DNA from: Sorghum bicolor
Taxonomy: Eukaryota; Streptophyta; Magnoliopsida; Poales; Poaceae
Assembly (NCBI RefSeq): GCF_000003195.3
Contig: NC_012879.2
Location: 24,100,017-24,164,016 of the forward strand
Direction: 5' to 3'
Length of the DNA stretch: 64,000 nucleotides
Shown piece by piece: positions 45,226 through 54,962 of this stretch (position 1 is the stretch's first letter; each line of letters begins with the position of its first letter). Below the pieces are notes generated by a model that saw only the letters and a program-made list of their open reading frames with translations, was not told the DNA's origin and ran no database searches. A program made the translations under genes and the position numbers.

Positions 45226-45685
45226 TGTGGGGGTATAAACCCCTATACCCTTACGGCTAGACTTCGGCCAGAAGGCTTGGTCCATTACGAGACGAGTTCA
45301 AGGCTTGATCCGACAACCTGGAGTTTCGCGCAAGGAAACAAGATGTGGAGATCAAGCAGGATTCTAGTCGGTTAGAATAGGAATTGACATCGAATTATCC
45401 ATGGCAATTGTAACCGACTAGGATTAGTTTCCAGATCTGTAACCCTGCCCTCCAGACTATATAAGGAGGGGCAAGGGACCCCCCTAGGACATCATATTCT
45501 CTCAACACAAATCAATACAACCAGACGCAGGACGTAGGTATTACGCCAACTCGGCGGCCGAACCTGGATAAAAAGCTTGTCCGAGTCTTGCGTCACCATC
45601 GAGTTCGTAGTTTGCGCACCGTCTATCGATAAACTACTACCGTGGGTATACCCCAAGGTAGACTGCCGACTAGCTTTCGTCGACA
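45226..45685 (+). repeat. 3' LTR of element C (460 bp)
   Basis: Same length as the 5' LTR with two substitutions. It ends TTTCGTCGACA before the CTACT duplication. Confidence 0.96.
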
Positions 45686-45690
45686 CTACT
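45686..45690. repeat. Target-site duplication of element C, right copy (CTACT)
   Basis: Exact repeat of 33715-33719. Confidence 0.95.
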
Positions 45691-46520
45691 CCACCTCGAC
45701 CTATATAAGGACGCCCAAGGCCCCCTCCTTGAGGCATTCTACACCCCGGTGCTTCATATTCTCTACACAAATTATGGTTAGTAGTGTCCCTCCAGTTCAT
45801 CTAGTTCTAATTCTTCTAGTTCTAGTTCATCTAGTTCTAGTTCTAGTTCTAGTTCATCTAGTTGTAATTAGAAGAGGAAGGGAGAAGAGGAGAGAGCGAA
45901 GAAGCCGGATCTGTCGGATCTTCCTTGACATTGTACTTTTGCAGTATCTGGTTCATCATTCAACAATCTTCAGGTGCCTTAATTACTATTCTAAGTTCTT
46001 TATTTACTTAATTTTAGTACGTTAAGTTCATTTATTAGTTTCTCGCTTGCATCAAGAGTTCTAGTCTTTGCAACGCTAGAGTAGTAATTAATAGGTTAGG
46101 CGTGGTACTTAGTTTATATGTTGCCTAGAATTACACCCAGCTCTACGGATAGTTTTGGTAGCCCTAGGTGGTGACAGCCCTGACGGCCGACGTATTCCGC
46201 CACGTTTGGATTGGTGTTGTAGGACCATAGTCGGAGCTTCCTAGTCCCCTTTCTTATCTGTCTATGGCTAGTGTTCTGATGTCCCAAAATAAGTAGACTT
46301 TAAAGTCAATTCGATTTATAGATCCATTAGAGAACCCTTAGAAACATCCTCTCTACCCACTAAAAATACTTTCACCTTTACTGTTGGACGATCTTGAACC
46401 TTAATTAGTATACTTCGTGTTCCTTGTGGAAAATCGATACTCTAGAATACACTTGGGTGAAAGCTACATTGGTATCCGTGCGCTTGTGGATTTCTCTATT
46501 TGCGTTTAAAATACCCAACA
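45691..46520 (+). repeat. 5' LTR of element E, right part
   Basis: TATATAAG at 45702-45709, a degenerate AGTTCT/TCTAGTTC repeat at about 45797-45870 (the complement of the GAACTA array in element A), and the end AAATACCCAACA. The last 100 bp closely match the LTR of A read on its own sense strand. Confidence 0.88.
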
Positions 46521-46527
46521 AGCTTTC

Positions 46528-46545
46528 TGGCGCCGTTGCCGGGGA
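46528..46545 (+). promoter_or_regulatory. Primer-binding site of element E (tRNA-Asp type)
   Basis: TGGCGCCGTTGCCGGGGA, 7 bp after the LTR, followed by ACGGTAGCTGTGCT as in element A. Confidence 0.9.
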
Positions 46546-46620
46546 ACGGTAGCTGTGCTTGTTTCGAACCAAGTTCATCTGTTTATCCTTTTTCTTTTTT
46601 ATCATTATCTTTACCCCTAC

Positions 46621-47536
46621 ATGGATTCCACACCTATCTACCAATTTTCTGCTCCAAAGGGTGAATTATTAGAGCCTCCACCATCATCACATCCTATACT
46701 TACGGATGGCTTTCAAATTTGCCCTGCTTTCATAGCCATGGTTCGAGAACAAACCTTCTCTAGAAAAGAAGACGAAAATCCATACATTCACCTCCAAGAA
46801 TTTGAGCAACTGTGTTCTTGTCTGAATATTTTTGGCATGAATCATGAGACCTTAAAATGAAAGTTATTTCCGTTCTCTCTTTATGAGAAGGTGAAACAAT
46901 GGTACACTCATACCGTTAGGAGTGTAGAGGGAGATTGGAAGGAACTTTGAGATAAAATTTGTCTCGCTTTCTTTCCTATTTTCCAGATTATCCCTCTTCG
47001 TCTTAAAATTCTCACTTTCCAACAAAAAGAGAAGGAAACCTTAGGAGCAGGTTGGGCAAGATTTTCAAACTTAATTGCATCTGGCCTAGATTTGTCTATG
47101 CCTGAACATGTCCTGTTACAACACTTTCACTATGGCCTTAGCAAAGAAGCTGCCCTTTTTCTCGTTACTTCTTTGGTAGGGTCCTTTTCACATAAAACCG
47201 TTAGTGAGGGGAAAGCAACCCTTGACAAAATTCTAGAAAACACCCCATACACTGGCGTCTGTGATGAATTCCATGAAGAACAAGTTGAGACAAGCCCTGA
47301 GCCAAAAGAGGAAACACCGGCAACCAAATTAGAAACTCCACTTGATTCATCTAATGAATTGATTGTTGAAAAACCTCCTAAAAAGGGAACACAAACCCAA
47401 CTAGAGGATGATGATTCTCCTTTAGTGTTTCCCTTTGAATTCGAGGAAGATATCTTTGAAGATTATGGAAATACCTCGATTTTGCCTATCCAACCAAGAC
47501 CTCTGGCACACACTACACCCTCTGATCCACGTGAAG
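46621..47536 (+). pseudogene. gag remnant of element E
   Basis: ATG 46621 opens an Athila-type Gag with motifs parallel to element F (KEDENPYIHLQEFEQLCSC; LFPFSLYEKVKQWY). Stops lie at 46858-46860 and near 46948. The later part is open again from 47092. It then runs acidic and Pro-rich (EEDIFEDYGNTSI), as in the Gag-protease linker of F, and is cut at 47536 by element D. Confidence 0.85.
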
Positions 47537-47541
47537 GCACT
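47537..47541. repeat. Target-site duplication of element D, left copy (GCACT)
   Basis: GCACT before the LTR is repeated exactly at 61673-61677. Confidence 0.95.
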
Positions 47542-48532
47542 TGTCGAGGGTATCAACGAGGGGTACCCTCACCAATGCGAATAACGAGACCATCCGTACA
47601 CACGCGCGGCCATCGACGGCCGCAGCCTCGAAGACGGAAACAGCGTCGAGCGAATCGGTCAGGGCTCGAGCGACAACTGCCGTCGAATACGGAAGCGGGC
47701 TCGAGCGAATCGAGAGGCGTCGAGCGCAAGGACACTGTCCGCCGCCTGACGTGCGCACGAGAGCCAGGGCATTTAATGCACCTGACGCTTCCCCACCTAA
47801 CACACGGGTCACGGGAGGCTTCTGTCCCATCGTTCTTTTTGCAGCCTTCCCACCGAACGACCCAGGGCGTGTCAGGACGCGGGAAACAAGGATGGAACGT
47901 CTAATCGGGACCCCCTCGAGACACCCAAGGTCAGCGTTCCAGATATCGACACCTCGTACGGCGTCCGACCCTCGACTTCACCAGGCTCCTTCCTGGAGAC
48001 GAGTCGGGCGTCGACTGACCACGCCGTAACCGCTCCGCCGGATTTGCCGCCGAGCCATATAAGCGTGCATCCGCCGAACCAATCCAAGACGGCGCGCAGA
48101 GCAGAATGTAGGGGCACGCGTGATCATCACCAGGCTATTAAGACGGGACGGCTCGAGGGCATGCCGGTACGGAAACCTCGATTAGGTCAGTGATCCATGC
48201 TGCTATCGACTCCAATTCCTACGCCTATACATGTACCCTAGGCCCTTCCTTGGAACTATAAAAGGAGGGACTCAGGAATAGAACAGCAGATCACGACACA
48301 AGACCACGCTCATACGTAGTAGAGCTCCACACTTCATACCACGCTTGTATTCGCCCCTGTACAAGCACTTAGGTGCAAGATAATACAAACTCTCTCCCCC
48401 CCGCTGGACGTAGGGCCTTCTCTTGCCCGAACCAGGATAAATCTCTGTGTCTTCTTGCATCACCATCCGGGAAAGGGAACACGCATACAAATTTACTCGT
48501 TGGTGTGACCCCCCGGGGGAAAAACACCGACA
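47542..48532 (+). repeat. 5' LTR of element D (991 bp)
   Basis: TGTCGAGGGTATCAACG to AAAAACACCGACA. A hairpin lies at 47546-47570, and TATAAAAG at 48257-48264. ORFs inside recur in both LTRs and are not genes. Confidence 0.95.
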
Positions 48533-48534
48533 GT

Positions 48535-48552
48535 TGGCGCGCCAGGTAGGGG
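48535..48552 (+). promoter_or_regulatory. Primer-binding site of element D
   Basis: TGGCGCGCCAGGTAGGGG, two bases after the LTR, identical to that of C although the LTRs are unrelated. Confidence 0.85.
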
Positions 48553-48590
48553 TCCTGCGTGTTTTCCATCGATTTCCCACTCCTTTCCGG

Positions 48591-49055
48591 ATGGCTACTC
48601 TTGCCTCGCCGTTTCCGCGCTCCACGGTGATTTGGTTTGGGAGTCTCGAGTTCATGTCTACGGGCTCCGGCTACGACATGATCTTGCTCTCAGTCAAAGG
48701 ACCAGGAGGAGCCCGCGTTACGCCAGCACGGTTGAAGGCCCCGAGACGCCCTCACCACCACGCCTCCCCGCCTAAGAAGAGGCGCGGACAGCACCACCGC
48801 GGCCCCTCTGCTTCAGCACGACCAACAACTCGTGCGAGGCAGGACGTAGGCCACAAGTCGGCAGCACCGTGTGACGGAGCAACAAGCGCGACGACTCAGC
48901 ACCGCGCGACGACGGGAGGGGACGCGTCTCGCGCGCTCTCCCCCACCGCAGCTAGGCTACTTCCACACGGGTTGTTCTCTCCAAGAGCGGCACTGCCGTT
49001 CGGATTGGACAACGCCGCGGCGTCGCTCGGCAGGGCGATATGCCCAAACGCCTAG
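48591..49055 (+). CDS. N-terminal Gag segment of element D, ends at an in-frame UAG
   Basis: The first ATG is 38 nt after the PBS and opens 154 codons, Ala/Arg/Pro-rich with a basic run PPKKRRGQ (about residue 62). TAG 49053-49055 stops it. The same frame reopens at once and continues as 49074-51734. It is likely the true Gag N-terminus broken by one nonsense codon; internal initiation at 49074 is the alternative. Confidence 0.6.
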   Translation: MATLASPFPRSTVIWFGSLEFMSTGSGYDMILLSVKGPGGARVTPARLKAPRRPHHHASPPKKRRGQHHRGPSASARPTTRARQDVGHKSAAPCDGATSATTQHRATTGGDASRALSPTAARLLPHGLFSPRAALPFGLDNAAASLGRAICPNA

Positions 49056-49073
49056 ACGTACGTAGAAAGACCA

Positions 49074-51734
49074 ATGGTCCTCCCACGTAGCTCTGAAGCG
49101 CGGCGGCCGGCGTCCGAGCTGCCGGACCTTTCCCGAGTACAAGGCCTCCGTCGTCTAGGCCCCGGACGATACTTGATCACCTCCCTCAGGCAACGATTGC
49201 TGGAGGAAGGACGTGGGTGTTTCTACGCCGCCGAACCGGACTCCGACTCCGAGACAGATAGCTATGACCCTACGAGGGAATGCTATCACATCGACGGGGC
49301 GGTAGAAACTACTGACGAGACACGGGATGCTGCTGCGGGTGGTCGAGCCCCCGCGGCGCGAGAAGACCCCAGGACGCCTGGAAACGACGGACAGGTCGAC
49401 CCCCCCCCTCAGGAAGACAGAACCACGCAGCTGCGGGAGCTCAAGATGAAGCTCGACGAAGACCGCGAGCGCCTCGTCCTGCTCGAGCAAACCCTCGAGC
49501 AAGACCTGCCCTACCCGCCGGGCGGAAGTGTCCGCAGACGCGCTCGAGAGGTACATCGACAGATCGTCGGCGACGCAGAGCCAGAGCAACCTGTCAGCCG
49601 TTTCCCTCGAGCAGGCCAGAATGTAGTGGCAGCAACGATGCTGCTACGTAACATGCCAGAGCCGTCGAATTCCCAGGCCCGACGCATTCGAGATGAGGTA
49701 CAGACATTGCTCCAGGTGGCGGCGGTTCAACAAGCCGAAAGTTCGGCGTCTCGACGACGAGGAGCTGCCACAGAGAAGCGCGACGAACAGCCTCTAAACG
49801 AAGAGGAGGTGTCAGTCCATCAACAACCTCCCCCTCGAGGTAGAAAGACTACTCTCATCCTCCCCGTCGACAATCAACGTCGACATGACGCGCGGCACGA
49901 CATCAAAGAAAATCGACGCCGCCGGCACGGAGACGCGGAAGATCGCGGTTATAGCGCGCATCGCGGTGGGAGATACGACAGCGACGAGGACCGGGTGGCC
50001 CCCGAGCCACCAGGCCCACGGGTGTTCAGCAGGGCGATCCGCAGCACGCCCCTGCCCAATCCATTTCGACCCCCGACCAGCATCGCGAAGTACAATGGAG
50101 AGACCAAACCAGAGTTGTGGCTGGCCGACTTCAGGCTGGCCTGTCAGCTAGGTGGCGCTCGAGGTGATGATCGAGCCATCATCAGACAGCTACCCCTTTT
50201 CCTCTCCGACACCGCCCATCGATGGCTCGAGGAACTCCCTGCCAATCAGATCCACAACTGGGTTGATCTGGTCAGAGTCTTCGAGGGTAACTTCAAAGGG
50301 ACCTACATACGGCCAGGGAACTCGTGGGACCTCAGCAAGTGCAAGCAGAAGTCGGGAGAAACTCTTCGGGAGTATGCTCGACGCTTCTCGAAGCAGCGCA
50401 CTGAGCTGCCGCACATCCCTGACCACGACGTCATCTTGGCGTTTGTCTCGGGCACCACCAGTCGAGACTTGGTGCGGGAATTAGGTCGCAATCGACCTCA
50501 GACCGTCGACGAGCTGATGGACGTAGTAGCCAACTACGTGGCAGGGGAGGAGGCAGTCGGCGCCTTCTTCAGCTCAGAAGGAAGAAAAGGCAAGCAGCCC
50601 GTCGACGAAGATGGGACCCCCAGTCGAGGCCTCAAGAAAAATAAAAAGAAGCAGAAAGTGCGGCAGTTCCACCGGGAAGATTCCGATGACAACCTTGTCG
50701 CCGCCATGGATCGAAAGAAGCCTCGAGGCCCTCCGGATGGAGGCATCTTTGACAAGATGTTGGAGGAGCCGTGCCCTTACCATAAGGGAGGCGCCAACCA
50801 CAAGCTCAAGGACTGTCGTATGCTGAGAAAGCATTTCGACGGTCTGGGGTTCAAAAAAGATACGCGTGATGACTCCAAGAAAGAGAAGGCTGGCAGCAAG
50901 GAGGACAACAAAGATGACGACGGATTCCCCGCCGTCCACGACTGCTACATGATCTATGGCGGGCCCTCGACTCAATTAACCATGAGGCAGCGCAAAAGGG
51001 AGCGTCGCGAAGTCTTTGCGGCAAGAATGGCGGTGCCCCAGTACCTTAGCTGGTCAAGCACTCCTATCACTTTCGACCGAGAGGACCACCCCGACAAGGT
51101 AGTCGCCCCGAGCGTCTACCCGCTCGTCGTCGACCCCATAATCGTCAACACCCGACTCTCGAAAGTGCTGATGGATGGTGGCAGCAGCCTCAACATCATC
51201 TACCTCGAGACCCTTGACCTCCTCGGCATCGATAGAGGACGCCTCCAGCCAAGCGCCGGCGGTTTCCATGGCGTCGTGCCAGGGAAAAAGGCACTGCCAG
51301 TAGGTCGAATTGACCTACCGGTCTGCTTCGGCACGGCGGCCAACTTCAAGAAGGAGACCCTCACCTTTGAGGTGGTTGGGTTCCGAGGCACGTACCACGC
51401 CATCATCCGGCGCCCGGGCTACGCCAAGTTCATGGCTATACCCATCTACACCTACTTGAAACTGAAGATGCCTGGTCCCAAAGGCGTCATCACTGCCAGT
51501 TCCTCCTTCGAGCACGCGTACGAGTGCGACGTCGAGTGCGTCGAGTACGGGGAGGCGGTCGAGAGCTCCACCGAGCTCGTTGCAAAGCTCGAGGCCATGG
51601 CCGCTGAGGCTCCAGAGCCTAAGCGTCATGCGGGCAGCTTCGAGGCGGCGGAAGGAACCAAGAAGATCCCGCTCGACCCCAACAACTCCGACGGCAAAGT
51701 GCTGACGATCAGCGCCGACCTCGACCCCAAATAG
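49074..51734 (+). CDS. gag: Gag and protease of element D, 886 codons
   Basis: Acidic and Arg-rich N-terminal half, then the retrotransposon Gag core at about residues 325-500 (YNGETKPELWLADFRLACQL; LREYARRFSKQRTELPHI). A C-x2-H-x5-H-x4-C knuckle (CPYHKGGANHKLKDC) is at about 565. The retropepsin starts at KVLMDGGSSLNIIY (about 698). The flap partner reads YHAIIRRPGYAKFM, where C has YHAILGRP, so the usual Gly is Arg and activity is doubtful. It ends in TAG 51732-51734, in frame with pol. It processes and packages the element RNA in the cytoplasmic particle in known families. Confidence 0.9.
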   Translation: MVLPRSSEARRPASELPDLSRVQGLRRLGPGRYLITSLRQRLLEEGRGCFYAAEPDSDSETDSYDPTRECYHIDGAVETTDETRDAAAGGRAPAAREDPRTPGNDGQVDPPPQEDRTTQLRELKMKLDEDRERLVLLEQTLEQDLPYPPGGSVRRRAREVHRQIVGDAEPEQPVSRFPRAGQNVVAATMLLRNMPEPSNSQARRIRDEVQTLLQVAAVQQAESSASRRRGAATEKRDEQPLNEEEVSVHQQPPPRGRKTTLILPVDNQRRHDARHDIKENRRRRHGDAEDRGYSAHRGGRYDSDEDRVAPEPPGPRVFSRAIRSTPLPNPFRPPTSIAKYNGETKPELWLADFRLACQLGGARGDDRAIIRQLPLFLSDTAHRWLEELPANQIHNWVDLVRVFEGNFKGTYIRPGNSWDLSKCKQKSGETLREYARRFSKQRTELPHIPDHDVILAFVSGTTSRDLVRELGRNRPQTVDELMDVVANYVAGEEAVGAFFSSEGRKGKQPVDEDGTPSRGLKKNKKKQKVRQFHREDSDDNLVAAMDRKKPRGPPDGGIFDKMLEEPCPYHKGGANHKLKDCRMLRKHFDGLGFKKDTRDDSKKEKAGSKEDNKDDDGFPAVHDCYMIYGGPSTQLTMRQRKRERREVFAARMAVPQYLSWSSTPITFDREDHPDKVVAPSVYPLVVDPIIVNTRLSKVLMDGGSSLNIIYLETLDLLGIDRGRLQPSAGGFHGVVPGKKALPVGRIDLPVCFGTAANFKKETLTFEVVGFRGTYHAIIRRPGYAKFMAIPIYTYLKLKMPGPKGVITASSSFEHAYECDVECVEYGEAVESSTELVAKLEAMAAEAPEPKRHAGSFEAAEGTKKIPLDPNNSDGKVLTISADLDPK
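51732..51734 (+). other. Conserved in-frame UAG between protease and RT, element D
   Basis: Context CCCAAATAGGAAGCC, sharing AAATAGGAAG with B and C. Pol continues in the same frame with no second stop. Confidence 0.8.
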
Positions 51735-54700
51735 GAAGCCGTGCTCGTCGACTTTCTCCGTGCAAATGCTGATATGTTTGCATGGAGTCCCTCGGACATG
51801 CCAGGCATACCGAGGGAAGTCGCCGGGCACTCCTTGGAGATTCGAGCCGGTTCCAAGCCAGTGAAGCAGCGGTTGCGCCGATTCGATGAGGAGAAGCGCA
51901 AGATCATTGGCGAGGAAGTCCACAAGCTTTTGACGGCCGGATTCATCAAGGAGGTTCATCATCCTGACTGGTTAGCAAACCCTGTATTAGTTAAGAAAAA
52001 GAATGGGAAAATGAGAATGTGTGTCGATTATACTAGTCTGAATAAAGCATGTCCAAAAGTTCCCTTTCCACTACCACGCATTGATCAGATTGTCGATTCT
52101 ACCGCGGGATGTGAAACCCTTTCTTTCCTTGACGCATATTCTTTTTACCACGAAATAAAAATGAAGGAGTCCGACCAGCTCGCGACCTCTTTCATCATGC
52201 CTTTTGGGATGTATTGCTACGTGACCATGCCATTTGGGCTTCGAAACGCGGGAGCCACGTATCAACGTTGCATGCTCCACATATTTGGCGAACATATAGG
52301 GTCAACGGTCGAGGCCTACGTCGACGACATTGTCGTCAAGTCAAAGCGACGAGGAGACCTGATCCAGGACCTCGAGATTGCCTTTAGCTGCCTACGCACC
52401 AGCCGGATCAAGCTCAATCCCGAGAAGTGCGTTTTCGGTGTGCCTCGAGGCATGCTCCTAGGATACATCGTTTCGCAGCGCGGCATCGAGGCCAACCCCG
52501 AGAAAGTCTCGGCCATCACGAAAATGGGGCCGATCCGAGACATCAAGGGTGTACAGAGAGTCACGGGGTGCCTGGCGGCTCTGAGCCGTTTCATCTCGAG
52601 ACTAGGAGAAAAGACATTACCATTATATCGACTCCTAAAGAAGGTCGAGCGCTTTTCTTGGACCCCCGAGGCCGAGGAAGCACTCGAAAGGCTGAAGAAG
52701 ACGCTGACCTCGGCACCAGTCCTGGTTCCACCTCAACCTGCAGAGCCGCTGCTCCTCTACGTCGCGTCGACGACCCAGGTCGTCAGCGCGGCGGTGGTGG
52801 TCGAGAGGCAGGAGGAGGGACATGCGCTACCGGTTCAGAGGCCAGTGTATTTCGTCAGCGAGGTGCTTTCGGAGACCAAAGCACGTTATCCCCAAATCCA
52901 GAAGCTGATTTATGCCGTAATCCTTGCCCGTCGCAAGCTGCAGCATTACTTCCTTGGCCACCCCATCACGGTGGTCTCGTCTTTTCCTTTAGGCGAAATA
53001 ATCCAGAGCAAAGAAGCCACGGGAAGAATAGCAAAATGGTCGGTCGAGCTCATGAGTGAGACTCTCACTTATGCGCCTCGCAAGGCCATCAAATCGCAGG
53101 CCCTGGTAGACTTCATCGCAGAATGGACGGACACCCAGCTCCCCCCGACCCAGGTCCAGGCGGAACTATGGACGATGTATTTCGATGGGTCACTCATGAA
53201 AACTGGAGCCGGAGCCGGCCTGCTGTTCATCTCACCCTTGGGCGTCCACATGAGGTACGTAATCAGGATTCATTTTGCCGCATCTAACAATGTCGCAGAA
53301 TATGAGGACCTCGTCAACGGTCTCAAGATCGCTATCGAGTTAGGAGTCCGACGCCTCGACGTCCGAGATGACTCCCAACTCGTCATCGACCAAGTAATGA
53401 AAACCTCGAGCTGCCACGACCCAAAAATGGAAGCGTACTGCAAGGAGGTCCGTCGACTCGAGGACAGGTTCCACGGTCTCGAGCTTGTCCATATCGCTCG
53501 ACGCTACAACGAGGCAGCCGACGAACTCGCCAAGATCGCATCGACCAGAGGCACGGTGCTGCCTGATGCATTCTCGAAGGATCTTCACGAGCCATCCGTT
53601 GACCTAGGCACGGGGGCTGGCGTCGACGCCACCACCGCCCAACCAACCAATGATGTCGATACGCTCTTGATGGTGGAAGAGATGATGGAGATAGAACGAC
53701 GACCAGGTCGACCATTCGATTGGCGCACACCGTTCCTCGACTGCCTTATCCGCGGCGAGTTGCCAGAAGACAGGTCAGAAGCTCGTCGTATCGCTCGACG
53801 GGCCAAATCATATGTGATCTATGGCGAAGACAACGAGCTATATCGACGGAGCCCGACGGGGGTCTTACAACGTTGCATCACCGTGGAAGAAGGCCAAAAA
53901 CTCCTCGATGACCTGCACTCGGGGGCTTGCGGTCACCACGCCGCTCCACGGACCCTTGTAGGGAACGCTTTTCGACAAGGCTTCTACTGGCCAACGGCCG
54001 TGGCGGACGCCATCAAGCTCGTACGATCATGTCACGGGTGTCAGTTCTACGCCAAGCAGACGCATCTGCCTGCCCATGCTCTTCAGATGATCCCCATTAC
54101 CTGGCCTTTTGCGGTGTGGGGGCTCGATTTAGTAGGACCTCTACAAAAGGCGAAAGGAGGATTCACCCATTTGATGGTGGCCATTGACAAGTTCTCCAAA
54201 TGGATCGAGGCTCGACCCATCACCAACATCCGCTCCGAGCAGGCCGTCCTTTTCTTCACCGACATCATCCATCGGTTTGGGATCCCCAATGTCATCATCA
54301 CCGACAACGGCACCCAGTTCACCGGCAAAAAGTTCTTGGACTTCTGCGATCGGCATCACATCCGTGTGAACTGGTCTGCAGTAGCCCACCCTCGAACTAA
54401 CGGCCAAGTCGAGCGTGCCAACGGCATGATTTTGCAAGGACTCAAGCCAAGGATCTACAATCGATTGAAGAAATTCGGCAAAAAATGGGTCGAGGAGCTT
54501 TCCTCAGTCCTATGGAGCCTTAGGACAACACCAAGCAGGGCCACAAAATACACCCCGTTCTTCATGATCTACGGCTCTGAGGCTATCCTCCCCACTAACC
54601 TCGAGTATGGGTCACCTCGACTCAAGGCCTACAACGAGCAATCGAACAAAGAGACTCAAGAAAACACGGTCGACCAACTTGAGGAGGCTAGAGACATGGC

Positions 54701-54962
54701 CCTCCTCAACTCTGCCAGATATCAGCAAAGGCTTCGACGCTACCACGACAAGCATGTGCGCAAGAGGGACCTCAACGTGGGCGACCTAGTCCTACGACGC
54801 CAGCAAAGCAATCAGGGACGCCACAAGCTGACTCCGCCTTGGGAAGGTCCGTACGTGGTGGCCGAGGTCCTGAAGCCGGGAACGTACAAGCTGGCGGACG
54901 AAAAGGGGGCAATTCTCACCAACGCATGGAACATCGAACAGCTACGTCGATTCTACCCCTAG
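51735..54962 (+). CDS. pol: Pol of element D: RT, RNase H, archaeal RNase H, integrase
   Basis: Open from the codon after the UAG (first Met at 51741 region) to TAG 54960-54962, about 1,075 codons. RT has CVDYTSLNKACPKVPF and the active site AYVDDIVVKSKR (about residue 195). The first RNase H is the degenerate Tat type. The second is archaeal-like (MYFDGSLMKTGAGAGLLF; DDSQLVIDQ). Integrase has an H-H-C-C site (CGHHAAPRTLVGNAF; RSCHGCQFYAKQ), then WGLDLVGPL, ITDNGTQFTG and VERANGM for D-D-E, and a C-terminal domain with LTPPWEGPYVVAEVL. No break is visible, so D is the only element here with a complete Pol frame. Expression needs passage of the UAG, splicing or separate initiation. Confidence 0.93.
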   Translation, partial: EAVLVDFLRANADMFAWSPSDMPGIPREVAGHSLEIRAGSKPVKQRLRRFDEEKRKIIGEEVHKLLTAGFIKEVHHPDWLANPVLVKKKNGKMRMCVDYTSLNKACPKVPFPLPRIDQIVDSTAGCETLSFLDAYSFYHEIKMKESDQLATSFIMPFGMYCYVTMPFGLRNAGATYQRCMLHIFGEHIGSTVEAYVDDIVVKSKRRGDLIQDLEIAFSCLRTSRIKLNPEKCVFGVPRGMLLGYIVSQRGIEANPEKVSAITKMGPIRDIKGVQRVTGCLAALSRFISRLGEKTLPLYRLLKKVERFSWTPEAEEALERLKKTLTSAPVLVPPQPAEPLLLYVASTTQVVSAAVVVERQEEGHALPVQRPVYFVSEVLSETKARYPQIQKLIYAVILARRKLQHYFLGHPITVVSSFPLGEIIQSKEATGRIAKWSVELMSETLTYAPRKAIKSQALVDFIAEWTDTQLPPTQVQAELWTMYFDGSLMKTGAGAGLLFISPLGVHMRYVIRIHFAASNNVAEYEDLVNGLKIAIELGVRRLDVRDDSQLVIDQVMKTSSCHDPKMEAYCKEVRRLEDRFHGLELVHIARRYNEAADELAKIASTRGTVLPDAFSKDLHEPSVDLGTGAGVDATTAQPTNDVDTLLMVEEMMEIERRPGRPFDWRTPFLDCLIRGELPEDRSEARRIARRAKSYVIYGEDNELYRRSPTGVLQRCITVEEGQKLLDDLHSGACGHHAAPRTLVGNAFRQGFYWPTAVADAIKLVRSCHGCQFYAKQTHLPAHALQMIPITWPFAVWGLDLVGPLQKAKGGFTHLMVAIDKFSKWIEARPITNIRSEQAVLFFTDIIHRFGIPNVIITDNGTQFTGKKFLDFCDRHHIRVNWSAVAHPRTNGQVERANGMILQGLKPRIYNRLKKFGKKWVEELSSVLWSLRTTPSRATKYTPFFMIYGSEAILPTNLEYGSPRLKAYNEQSNKETQENTVDQLEEARDMALLNSARYQQRLRRYHDKHVRKRDLNVGDLVLRRQQSNQGRHKLTPPWEGPYVVAEVLKPGTYKLADEKGAILTNAWNIEQLRRFYP

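Larger units (their letters stand above)
33720..45685 (+). mobile_element. Element C: complete Tat-lineage Ty3/gypsy element with antisense gene
   Basis: 11,966 bp bounded by 460-bp LTRs with only two differences and an exact CTACT duplication, hence a very recent insertion. The order is LTR, PBS, gag-protease, UAG, RT-RNase H-archaeal RNase H-integrase, antisense six-exon gene, tandem repeats, polypurine tract, LTR. One gag frameshift and one RT nonsense codon mean this copy cannot make full Pol. Confidence 0.96.

Noticed and set aside
47541..48029. 162-codon ORF recurring at 60664-61170
   Set aside because: Falls in both LTRs of element D; duplicated non-coding sequence.
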